24,135 bases of DNA, taken from positions 1-24,135 of the forward strand of contig JBNLVK010000019.1 of assembly GCA_050618055.1 (NCBI GenBank), in the 5' to 3' direction. Positions 1 through 6,910 of this stretch are shown here, piece after piece (the first letter of the stretch is position 1; each line of letters opens with the position of its first letter). Below the pieces are notes generated by a model. It was not told the origin of the DNA and did not search any database. It worked only from the letters and a program-made list of their open reading frames with translations. A program made the position numbers and the translations under genes. The DNA is from CALDCK01 sp050618055. GTDB lineage: Bacteria; Myxococcota_A; UBA9160; SMWR01.

Positions 1-1
1 C

Positions 2-85
2 CACATCCGGGCGCTCGAGCACCTGTTCCTCGGCATCTCCGACTCCCCACCCCAGGCCGCGAAGGCGGCCGACGCTTCGAGGTAG
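2..85 (+). CDS. C-terminal tail of an unidentified protein (5' end outside window)
   Basis: An open frame runs from the window edge to TAG at 83-85 and encodes about 27 residues, beginning HIRALEHLFLGI and ending in an Ala/Ser/Arg-rich tail. The helical, Leu-rich look would suit the end of a regulator or other helical protein, but too little is visible to name a family. The stop lies 3 bp before the ATG of the next gene, and the GAGGT ribosome-binding site of that gene overlaps this coding end, so the two are probably co-transcribed. Confidence 0.5.
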   Translation, partial: HIRALEHLFLGISDSPPQAAKAADASR

Positions 86-88
86 ATC

Positions 89-1003
89 ATGATCAAGGTC
101 CAGGACGTCGCCTACGTGCGCTTCGCCGCTCCCGATCTCGAGAAGATGGAGAGGTTCCTCAGCGACTTCGGTCTGCTGGTGAGCGAGAAGGAGGGGGGCT
201 GCCTGTACGCGCGCGGCACGGATCCCACCCGCTACCTGCACGTCACCGAGCCGGGCGATCCGGCCTTCCTCGGCCTGGCCTTCGAGGCCGGCAGCGCCGA
301 GGACCTGCTCGCGGCCAGCAAGCTCGAGGGGGCGAGCAGCATCGAGACGATCGACGCCCCCGGCGGTGGCCAGCGCGTGCGCTTCACCGACCCGAACGGC
401 TTCGAGGTGGCGGTGGTGCACGGCCGCGAGCCGCTGCCCGCCCTGCCCCTGGCCCCCGAGATGCGGGTGAACCTGGGCCGCGAGCGCCGCCGCCTGGGCG
501 AGCTGGTGCGGATGCCGCAGGGTCCGGCCCGGGTGAAGCGCCTGGGCCACGTGGTCGTGCGCGTGCGCGACTTCCGCGAGAGCGAGGCCTGGTACAAGGA
601 GCGCTTCGGCTTCCTCACCTCCGACGAGGTCTACGTCGGCGACCCGCAGAACGTGGTGACCGCCTTCATGCGCTGCGACCGGGGCGACGAGTACACCGAC
701 CACCACAGCTTCCTGTGCATCGGCACCGGCCAGCCCGAGTTCGACCACGCCGCCTTCGAGGTCGAGGACCTGAACGACGTGATGCTGGGCCACGACCACC
801 TGAAGAAGGGCGGCTGGGACCACCATGCCGGCGTCGGCCGCCACGTGCTGGGCAGCCAGATCTTCGACTACTGGAAGGACCCGTGGGGCCACGTGGTCGA
901 GCACTTCGCCGACGGCGACCTGCTGAACGCCAGCGAGCCGACCGGCCACTTCGACCCGAGCGTCGCGCTCGGCACCTTGTGGGGCTCGTTCATGGGCGAC
1001 TGA
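89..1003 (+). CDS. VOC-superfamily protein, type I extradiol (catechol 2,3-)dioxygenase-like
   Basis: The 304-residue protein has two VOC (glyoxalase/bleomycin resistance/dioxygenase) modules: residues about 5-112, and a better conserved one at 150-275. In type I extradiol dioxygenases the Fe(II) ligands are His, His and Glu in the C-terminal module. Here His154 (RLGHVVVRV), His220 (FDHAAFEV) and Glu271 (GHVVEHF) fall at the expected places, and the length matches the family (about 290-310). Ring cleavage of a catecholic substrate is therefore plausible, but the substrate cannot be read from sequence. The ATG at 89 is preceded at good spacing by GAGGT (78-82), which overlaps the end of the upstream gene, so the gene is probably the distal part of an operon that enters from the left. 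It converges on the 2OG oxygenase gene at 1044-1649. Confidence 0.88.
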   Translation: MIKVQDVAYVRFAAPDLEKMERFLSDFGLLVSEKEGGCLYARGTDPTRYLHVTEPGDPAFLGLAFEAGSAEDLLAASKLEGASSIETIDAPGGGQRVRFTDPNGFEVAVVHGREPLPALPLAPEMRVNLGRERRRLGELVRMPQGPARVKRLGHVVVRVRDFRESEAWYKERFGFLTSDEVYVGDPQNVVTAFMRCDRGDEYTDHHSFLCIGTGQPEFDHAAFEVEDLNDVMLGHDHLKKGGWDHHAGVGRHVLGSQIFDYWKDPWGHVVEHFADGDLLNASEPTGHFDPSVALGTLWGSFMGD

Positions 1004-1043
1004 CGCCCGACTACGCGAGCCACACGTTGAGCGCGAGCTTGCG

Positions 1044-1649
1044 TCAGCGCCGGACGCGGTGCGCGCGGTGGACGATGCGCGCGTCGAACACGATGGCGCG
1101 TCCCTGCCGCGGCGCCTGCACCACGGGCAGCCAGTGCAGCCAGGCCGCGCCGGAGCGGCGCAGCCGGGTGCCCAGCAGCAGGCGCCGCAGGGACGGCGGC
1201 GCGAAGACGGTCTCGCCGCCGACGAGTCCGTCCGAGTCGCGATCGGTCAGGTAGCAGAGCGCCGTCAGCTTGCGGAAGTCGAGATCGCGCGAGTCCGGGT
1301 GCCAGGCGAAGAATCCGCCGCGCCGGTAGTCGACGAGCTGGGCGTCGTGGACGCCGCGCACGCCCAGCCGCAAGTGGCGCGCGTCCAGGTCGCGGACCAG
1401 GCGCTCGATGCGTTCGAGCCAGGGGGCGAGCCGGTCTCCCAGGGCCGGGTCGGCGTTCGGTCCCGCCACCGAGAGCTGGCGCGCGCGCCGCCGACCGCGA
1501 CGCAGCTGCCGCTCGCCCTGGTGGAGCACCCGCGCCTCGTCCCAGCCGGGCAGCGTGTCGGCCAGCGCGACCAGGCTGCGGCACTCGGCCGGGGTGAAGA
1601 CCTGGGCCCGGTGGATGGAGCGCCAGAGCCGGCGCGCGCCGGCCGTCAC
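1044..1649 (-). CDS. Prolyl-4-hydroxylase-type 2OG-Fe(II) oxygenase, apparently truncated at its C-terminus
   Basis: A GTG start at 1649 overlaps the upstream stop as GTGA, giving 201 residues. The C-terminal half is a P4Hc-type double-stranded beta-helix: Fe ligands His117-x-Asp119 (FFAWHPDS), the GGETVFAP segment at 144-151, and the distal His194 (FDARIVHRAH). Enzymes of this family use Fe(II), O2 and 2-oxoglutarate to hydroxylate peptides or small molecules. The reading frame stops at TGA 1046-1044 right after HRVRR. The next ten codons in the same frame read RKLALNVWLA and end at TAG 1013-1011. That extension resembles the family's closing G-x-R-x-x-L-x-x-W motif, with the TGA in the Gly position; the basic residue ten positions after the distal His, which binds 2OG, is then lost. 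This may be a nonsense mutation, a base error or readthrough. It is coupled to the alkaline-phosphatase-like gene upstream. Confidence 0.82.
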   Translation of the reverse strand: MTAGARRLWRSIHRAQVFTPAECRSLVALADTLPGWDEARVLHQGERQLRRGRRRARQLSVAGPNADPALGDRLAPWLERIERLVRDLDARHLRLGVRGVHDAQLVDYRRGGFFAWHPDSRDLDFRKLTALCYLTDRDSDGLVGGETVFAPPSLRRLLLGTRLRRSGAAWLHWLPVVQAPRQGRAIVFDARIVHRAHRVRR

Positions 1650-4513
1650 GGCGCGTTCTCGCCAGGCCGCAGCCAGCCCCGGGGCAGCGGCGCGTGGCCC
1701 CAGCCGTCCTCGCCCCGCACCGGCCGCTCGCCGGAGAGGTACTCGTAGAGGGCCAGCGGCACGGCGCCGTTCACCGCGCTGCGCAGCCCGCCGCCACCGG
1801 GCCGCTCCGCCAGCGGCTCGCCCCACACCGCGACCAGGGCGTTCTTCTCGTGGAACGACTCGCCCGCGTGGCGTCCGGGCACCACCGAGTTGTAGCCCAC
1901 GCCGTCGCGCGGGAAGAGGTTGATCGTGCCGGCGCGGGGCGAGTCGTAGAGGTGCGCGATCTGCACCACCGCGTCGGGCCGCGGCGTGAACGAGGCGAGC
2001 CGGCGCCACTCGGCGCTGCGGCACCAGCTCTCGGGCGCCGCGGCGCTCGCGGCCAGGCAGCGGTGACGGATCGAAGCGTGCTCGCGGAGCTCGGCCTCTC
2101 CCAGGTCCGCGTACGGCGAGGGCACGCCGGTGTCGAGCAGGTCGGCGCCTTCCAGGGTCAGGTGGATGCGGTCGCCGCGGCGCCGCACCAGCGCCGCGGC
2201 GGGTGCGCCGTCGCGCGTTCCCAGCAGGCGCACCGCGCCGGCCTGCGGCGTGCAGGGCTCCTCGCGCACCGCCAGGTAGTCGAGCGAGTCGGCCAGGCGC
2301 GTCGTGATCTCGTGCAGCAGGTCCACCGGCTCCGCGTCCGGCGACGCCAGCGGCCGCAGCGCGCGCAGCTCGGCGGCCAGCGGCTGGCGCGTGAAGCCCC
2401 CGCCCTGGTCGGCGAACAGGTCGAGCATGTAGTTGCCGCCCGCCGTCGACGCCACCACCACGTCGATCCCCTTCATCGACGGCGGCGCGAACGGGTTGGT
2501 GAGCTTCGGCCCCTCGCCTTCGTCGGACGAGATCTTCTCCACGCGGAAGTCGACGCCCTCCTCGCGCAGCGCGTCGAAGATCTCGACCTCCGGGTTCAGC
2601 AGGTGGAAGACGGGCGACAGGCCGTGGTCGCCGGCCAGGCCGAACACGGTGCGCGAGCGCACGTCGCGGTAGGCGCGGGCGAAGCGTCCGAGCCAGTAGT
2701 CCAGCCGGTTCAGCTCGCCGGACGGCGCCACGATCTCGTCGGCGAACGGGCCCTCGAAGTGGGCGAAGTGGTCCGGCCACGGATCGTAGACGACCAGCAG
2801 CTCGGGCAGCGTGCGCTGCTCGAGGCGGGCGATCTCGGCGATCCAGCGCAGCGCCAGCTCCCGGTCCTGGCGGTCCGCGTAGCGCTGGCCCGGCCGGTAC
2901 CAGGGCGCCTTCTGCGACAGGACGTCGCGCTTCGCGAGCAGCTGGCCGCGTAGCGCGCGCAGCCGGCGCTCGGCCTCGGCGCGCCGCTCGAGCTCGGTCG
3001 CGCACAGGCGCTCGCCGAAGTCGCGCACGGCCTCGCCGAGCCCCAGGTTGAGCAGCGCGTCGATGCCGTAGTGGGCGTGCTCGTCGTACTGGGCGGCGCA
3101 GCTCATGCTCGACAGCTCGGGCAGGCGCTCGAACAGGCTGCGCATGCCGGCCCGCTCGGTCAGCTCGGTCAGCGCGGCGGCGTCGCTGCCGAAGAAGTAC
3201 CAGGCGCGGCCCTGCTCCACGCCGTCGCGGGTGTAGCCGCGCTCCACGAAGTGGAAGTTCGGAAGCCCCGTGCCGCCCGGACCGGCCACCGGGGCGCCGG
3301 TCAGCGCGATCGGGATGTTGCGCACGCTGATGGTCGGCGTGGTCGAGACGCCGACCGGCACCCAGTGGGTGCGCGGATCGGCCAGCCGCGCGCGGAAGAA
3401 CGGCAGGTAGTGGGGGTGGCGGTAGCCGTCGCGGGCCAGCGCCTCCAGGAAGCGGGTCGACTGCTCCGGCGCCGCGCGCAGCGATCGCGCCCGCGGCGGC
3501 GCGCCGCCGGCGCGGCGCTGCTCCTCGGCGATCGCCTGCACGAAGGGGTCGCCGGCCCGCCCCCGCGCCAACGCCTCGAGCAGGCGCCCCTCCAGTCCGT
3601 CCACCACCACCAGCACGCCGTAGCGGCGCTGTGACCGGGCGTGCTCGAGGTACGCCCACAGCTCGCCGCCGCCCGGCCGTTCGAGCTCCTCGCCCAGGTA
3701 GCGCGCGAGCTGCTCCGCCCGGAACGCGCGGGCGGCGAAGAAGCGGTAGTTGCGGCAGACCGACTGGTCGACGAAGCGGATCAGCGCGGCGCTGGCCGCC
3801 TCCAGGCGCGGCGGATCGTCGAGCACCGCGCGCACCGCATCGCCGATCTCCGGCGTCTCCGCGAGGCGCTCGCCGAGCACCTCCAGCAGTCCCCGGATCG
3901 CCGGCTCGGCCAGCCGGGTCGCGGCCCGCAGGTCGGGCAGCGCGTCGCGGCTGGCGCAGGCGAGGCGCTCGCCGACGTGGGACGCCCGGGGGTGGTCGCG
4001 CAGGTAGAGCACGTCGTAGAGCGTGAGCAGGCGCTCGGCCACGCCGGGCGGCAGCGCGACACCCGGCGTCTCCCCCTCTTCCGCTTCCGGCTGCCAGGCG
4101 AACATCGAGTGCTCGATGCCGGGCACGTCGTCGGAGGGTGCGAAGTGGGCGCGCAGGTGGTCGTCGAAGACGCGCGCCGCCTCGCCCTCGGGCGGCTGGT
4201 AGGTCTCGTAGACGAACGTCAGGAAGGGCACCAGCTCGTCGACGAAGTCGTCGGCGTGGATGCGCGCGCGAAGCCGACGGCGCACGTCGTCGGGCAGCTC
4301 GATCTCGTCGACGAAGCCGTCGAGCTTCGCGCGGGCGTACAGCGACACCGCGATCTCCACCGGCACGCGACGCATCCATTCGCCGGCGTCGTAGATCTGG
4401 CGCAGCCGCAGCTGGACCGTGCTCTCGACGGGGCGGGTGACCTCGCGGCAGCCGGACGGTCCGCAGGACGCGCACAGCAGGAGCCCGGCCGCGACGATCC
4501 ATCGCCCCCACAC
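1646..4513 (-). CDS. Exported alkaline-phosphatase-superfamily protein (type I phosphodiesterase/nucleotide pyrophosphatase-like), 955 aa
   Basis: The GTG at 4513 begins a short hydrophobic leader (WGRWIVAAGLLLCASC) that looks like a signal peptide, with Cys17 in a poor lipobox, so it may be a lipoprotein. The metal and catalytic set of the phosphodiesterase branch can be traced in order: Asp305 (VLVVVDGLEG), Ser396 in PTIS at the usual Thr/Ser nucleophile position, Asp581 and His585 (DPWPDHFAHFEG), Asp629-His630 (AGDHG) and His882 (GRHAGESFH). It is much longer than simple phosphodiesterases (400-450 aa): about 300 mostly helical residues precede the first metal Asp. The family cleaves phosphate or sulfate esters with two divalent metals; the substrate is unknown. 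The minus-strand -10 TATGCT lies only 6 nt upstream of the start with no Shine-Dalgarno, suggesting a leaderless mRNA. It overlaps the downstream 2OG oxygenase start by GTGA. Confidence 0.82.
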   Translation of the reverse strand: MWGRWIVAAGLLLCASCGPSGCREVTRPVESTVQLRLRQIYDAGEWMRRVPVEIAVSLYARAKLDGFVDEIELPDDVRRRLRARIHADDFVDELVPFLTFVYETYQPPEGEAARVFDDHLRAHFAPSDDVPGIEHSMFAWQPEAEEGETPGVALPPGVAERLLTLYDVLYLRDHPRASHVGERLACASRDALPDLRAATRLAEPAIRGLLEVLGERLAETPEIGDAVRAVLDDPPRLEAASAALIRFVDQSVCRNYRFFAARAFRAEQLARYLGEELERPGGGELWAYLEHARSQRRYGVLVVVDGLEGRLLEALARGRAGDPFVQAIAEEQRRAGGAPPRARSLRAAPEQSTRFLEALARDGYRHPHYLPFFRARLADPRTHWVPVGVSTTPTISVRNIPIALTGAPVAGPGGTGLPNFHFVERGYTRDGVEQGRAWYFFGSDAAALTELTERAGMRSLFERLPELSSMSCAAQYDEHAHYGIDALLNLGLGEAVRDFGERLCATELERRAEAERRLRALRGQLLAKRDVLSQKAPWYRPGQRYADRQDRELALRWIAEIARLEQRTLPELLVVYDPWPDHFAHFEGPFADEIVAPSGELNRLDYWLGRFARAYRDVRSRTVFGLAGDHGLSPVFHLLNPEVEIFDALREEGVDFRVEKISSDEGEGPKLTNPFAPPSMKGIDVVVASTAGGNYMLDLFADQGGGFTRQPLAAELRALRPLASPDAEPVDLLHEITTRLADSLDYLAVREEPCTPQAGAVRLLGTRDGAPAAALVRRRGDRIHLTLEGADLLDTGVPSPYADLGEAELREHASIRHRCLAASAAAPESWCRSAEWRRLASFTPRPDAVVQIAHLYDSPRAGTINLFPRDGVGYNSVVPGRHAGESFHEKNALVAVWGEPLAERPGGGGLRSAVNGAVPLALYEYLSGERPVRGEDGWGHAPLPRGWLRPGENAP

Positions 4514-4562
4514 GCCGCCAGCATAGCGGCGCCCCGCTCGCGGGACGGTGTAGGATCGCCCC
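4514..4562. promoter_or_regulatory. 49-bp divergent intergenic region with two back-to-back putative -10 elements
   Basis: On the + strand TAGGAT (4551-4556) is followed by 6 nt and then the ATG at 4563. On the - strand TATGCT (4525-4520) is followed by 6 nt and then the GTG at 4513. Neither start has a Shine-Dalgarno sequence. With the usual 6-8 nt from -10 to +1, both transcripts would begin at or next to the start codon. No convincing -35 hexamers were found. Confidence 0.5.
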
Positions 4563-5621
4563 ATGCGCGCGATCCCCCCGGAGGTGCTGGACACGCCCGC
4601 CGCCTGGCGGGGTCCAGGGCTCGCCGGCGACTGGATCGAGACGCTGGCGCCGGGCCTGGTCGCCGAGCTGGAGGACGCGGCCCGCGCCGCCCAGCAGGCC
4701 GGCACGGCGCCCGAGGCGCTGACCGCGCGCGACTTCGATGGCCCGCTGCTGGCGCGCGCCTCCGACCGCTGGCTCGCCGAGCTGGGCGAGGGGCGCGGCT
4801 TCCTGCTGCTGCGGGGGCTGCCGGTCGGGCGCTGGGGCGACGCGCTGTCGAGCCTGGCCTGCCTGGGCATCGGGCTCTCCATGGGGAGCCTGGCCTCGCA
4901 GAACGCAGCGGGCGACCGGCTGGGCCACGTGCGCGACACCGGCGCCGATCCGAACGACCCGGCCGTCCGGCTCTACAAGACCCGCGAGCCCCAGCCCTTC
5001 CACACCGACGGCGCCGACGTGATCGGCCTGCTCTGCCTGCGACCGGCGAAGAGCGGCGGCGCCAGCCGCATCGTGAGCTCGACGACCGTCGTGGCCGAGG
5101 TCCAGCGGCGGCGCCCGGACCTGGTTCCGCTGCTCTTCGAGCCCTTCCACTTCGACCGCAACGAGGAGCAGGGGCCGGGCGAGGCGCCCACCTTCCAGCT
5201 GCCCATCGCCCACGTGGCCGACGGCCGGCTGCGGGTCTTCTACATCGGCTGGTACATCCGCGGGGCCCAGCGACACACATCGGTGCCGCGCCTCACCCCG
5301 GCCCAGAACGAGCTGCTCGACCTGATCGACGCGCTCGCCGCCAGCCCCGAGCTGTGCCTGCCCATGGAGTTCCGGCCCGGCGACGTGCAACTGCTGAAGA
5401 ACGCCTCGATCCTGCACGCCCGGGACGGCTACACCGATTGGGATCAGCCGGCTCGCAAGCGGCACCTGCTGCGCTTCTGGGTGGCCGCCCGCAGCGATTT
5501 CGCCGGCTCGGCCGACCTGCTGCGCGGCGGCATCCCGGCCCGCGAGGGGGCGGCGAGCGATCGCGAGGCCCTGAAGGCCGGAAAAGTCGATTCGGGCGCC
5601 GAACCAGCATTCCTGCGCTAA
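4563..5621 (+). CDS. TauD/TfdA-like 2-oxoglutarate-dependent dioxygenase
   Basis: The 352-residue protein has the TauD-type facial triad: His147-x-Asp149 (QPFHTDGAD), distal His285 (NASILHARDGY), and Arg residues in the following RKRHLLRFW segment for 2-oxoglutarate binding. LLLRGLPV (81-88) and MEFRPGDVQLLKN (268-280) are typical of the fold. The family oxidises small molecules such as taurine, 2,4-D, carnitine precursors or amino-acid derivatives, but the substrate here is unknown. The ATG at 4563 has no Shine-Dalgarno; the -10-like TAGGAT ends 6 nt before it, suggesting leaderless expression. It diverges from the alkaline-phosphatase-like gene and begins a + strand run with the genes at 5668, 6020 and 6907. 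Although it is a 2OG enzyme like the protein at 1044-1649, the two are in different families. Confidence 0.88.
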   Translation: MRAIPPEVLDTPAAWRGPGLAGDWIETLAPGLVAELEDAARAAQQAGTAPEALTARDFDGPLLARASDRWLAELGEGRGFLLLRGLPVGRWGDALSSLACLGIGLSMGSLASQNAAGDRLGHVRDTGADPNDPAVRLYKTREPQPFHTDGADVIGLLCLRPAKSGGASRIVSSTTVVAEVQRRRPDLVPLLFEPFHFDRNEEQGPGEAPTFQLPIAHVADGRLRVFYIGWYIRGAQRHTSVPRLTPAQNELLDLIDALAASPELCLPMEFRPGDVQLLKNASILHARDGYTDWDQPARKRHLLRFWVAARSDFAGSADLLRGGIPAREGAASDREALKAGKVDSGAEPAFLR

Positions 5622-5667
5622 GGCCCCTCCCGCATTCGACCGATGAAGGCCGAAGGAGGGTTTCCCG

Positions 5668-5973
5668 TTGCCGTCGCTCTTCGACTCGGTTGCCGACGCC
5701 CTCGAGCAGTCGACCTCGCTCGACCGCCTCGAGGCCCGGGGAACCCTGCGCCTCGTCCTCAAGGAGGCGGGCCTGGAGGCGCGGGACGTCGATGCTTCGT
5801 CCATCTGCGTCGCCATCCGCAAGCTGCTGCCGAAGGAGCTGGAGTCGCGCGGCATCGACGAGGCCGAGCGCGTCTGCGAGAACCTGGCGAAGACCGCCGA
5901 GGGCCTGGGCGACGCCGACGTCGGCTCGGCCGGCGACTCGCCGGACGACGCCTCCCGGCGGCTGGGCGGATAG
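5668..5973 (+). CDS. Small conserved-looking helical protein of unknown function (101 aa)
   Basis: The start is TTG at 5668, chosen because a strong Shine-Dalgarno (AAGGAGGG, 5653-5660) lies 7 nt upstream; the ATG at 5643 is in another frame. The predicted protein is acidic and mostly helical, with a possible HTH-like or SAM-like bundle (RGTLRLVLKEAGL, ICVAIRKLLPKEL, ERVCENLAKTAEGL) and a flexible Gly/Asp/Ser-rich tail. No signal peptide, membrane segment or metal site is visible. I do not recognise the family with certainty and assign no function. It lies 46 bp downstream of the TauD-like gene and 46 bp before an SDR with its own -10-like element. Confidence 0.72.
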   Translation: MPSLFDSVADALEQSTSLDRLEARGTLRLVLKEAGLEARDVDASSICVAIRKLLPKELESRGIDEAERVCENLAKTAEGLGDADVGSAGDSPDDASRRLGG

Positions 5974-6006
5974 GTCGCGCGGCGTCCACACCGGCGGCAG
6001 TGCGAA

Positions 6007-6019
6007 TATACTGCCCGCC
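6007..6019 (+). promoter_or_regulatory. Putative -10 (TATACT) 7 nt upstream of the SDR start
   Basis: TATACT occupies 6007-6012, with 7 nt to the ATG at 6020. There is no Shine-Dalgarno between them, so a leaderless transcript is likely. No good -35 is seen at 16-18 bp spacing. The A/T-rich GAATATA stands out against the GC-rich surroundings. Confidence 0.45.
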
Positions 6020-6910
6020 ATGAACACGACGCGCTTCGACAGCATCTTCCGGCCCGGCCTGTTCGACGACCGGGTCGTGCTGGTGACCGGGGGCGGTACC
6101 GGCATCGGCCGCTGCATCGCCCACGAGCTGGCTTCCCTGGGCGCCACCGCCGTGGTGGCGAGCCGCAAGGAGGAGGCCCTCGCGAAGGTGGTGGCCGAGA
6201 TCCAGGAGGCCGGCGGCAAGGCGGACGCCTTCCCGCTGAACATCCGCGACGCCGAGGCGGCGGACGCGACCGTCGCCGCGGTCGTCGACCGCTATGGGCG
6301 CCTCGACGGCCTGGTGAACAACGCCGGCGGCCAGTTCCCGGTCGAGGCCGGCGAGCTCGCGCCGAAGGGCTGGTCCGCGGTGGTCGACACCAACCTGAAC
6401 GGCACCTGGTGGATGACCCAGGCGGCCTTCCGCCACGCCATGAAGGAGCACGGCGGCTCGATCGTGAACATCACGGCCGACGTGTGGATGGGCGTGCCCG
6501 GCATGGCCCACACCGGGGCCGCGCGCGCCGGCGTGATGAACCTGACCCTCACGCTGGCCGCCGAGTGGGCGCGCTACGGCATCCGGGTGAACTCGGTGGC
6601 GCCGGGCCCGATCCTGACCAGCGGCCTCGCCACCTACCCGGAGGCGCTCCAGCGCCGCACCCTCGACGAGGTGTGCGTGACGCCGCCGTCGCGGCTCGGC
6701 ACCGAGAGCGAGGTGAGCGCCGCGGTCGTGTTCCTGCTCTCTCCGGCCGCGGCCTACGTGAGCGGCGACGTGCTGAAGGTCGACGGCGCGAGCTGCGTCT
6801 ACAAGAACCCGATGGTGCCGATCGGCCACCACGAGCCGACGCCGCGCTGGGACGGCTTCCACCTGCGCGCCCAGCTCGGCGGCCTGTTCGAGGACGGGGG
6901 GGAGGGATGA
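6020..6910 (+). CDS. PECR/DECR-like short-chain dehydrogenase/reductase (enoyl-CoA reductase-type SDR)
   Basis: The 296-residue SDR has the dinucleotide motif TGGGTGIG (23-30), NNAGGQF (100-106), and SIVNI followed by HTGAARAGV. The layout (FRPGLF at the start, KEHGGSIVNI, HTGAARAGV, EWARYGIRVNSVAPG) recalls peroxisomal trans-2-enoyl-CoA reductase (PECR) and 2,4-dienoyl-CoA reductases more than FabG-type SDRs. The usual YxxxK site is replaced by HTGAAR (164-169). The alternative Y-N-L-T-K that I recall from human PECR is M-N-L-T-L here (173-177), so the catalytic Tyr is not obvious. Reduction of an unsaturated acyl-CoA with NADPH is the best guess, with moderate confidence. The gene ends in an ATGA overlap with the GST-like gene. 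The ATG at 6020 is preceded by TATACT and no Shine-Dalgarno. Confidence 0.85.
   Translation: MNTTRFDSIFRPGLFDDRVVLVTGGGTGIGRCIAHELASLGATAVVASRKEEALAKVVAEIQEAGGKADAFPLNIRDAEAADATVAAVVDRYGRLDGLVNNAGGQFPVEAGELAPKGWSAVVDTNLNGTWWMTQAAFRHAMKEHGGSIVNITADVWMGVPGMAHTGAARAGVMNLTLTLAAEWARYGIRVNSVAPGPILTSGLATYPEALQRRTLDEVCVTPPSRLGTESEVSAAVVFLLSPAAAYVSGDVLKVDGASCVYKNPMVPIGHHEPTPRWDGFHLRAQLGGLFEDGGEG

Noticed and set aside
1044..1046. TGA decoded as an amino acid (for example Gly)
   Set aside because: TGA ends other clear genes here (for example 1001-1003 and 1648-1646), so the genetic code is standard. Local readthrough or error remains possible.
1044..5855. A 1603-codon open frame on the minus strand
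   Set aside because: Only its last 201 codons (1044-1649) are real. Above that it is Arg/Ala/Gly/Pro-rich noise from another frame of the phosphodiesterase-like gene, as is common in GC-rich DNA.
5643..6023. 126-codon frame from ATG 5643
   Set aside because: It is in another frame from the small helical protein, is Arg/Gly-rich, and the strong ribosome-binding site points to the TTG at 5668.
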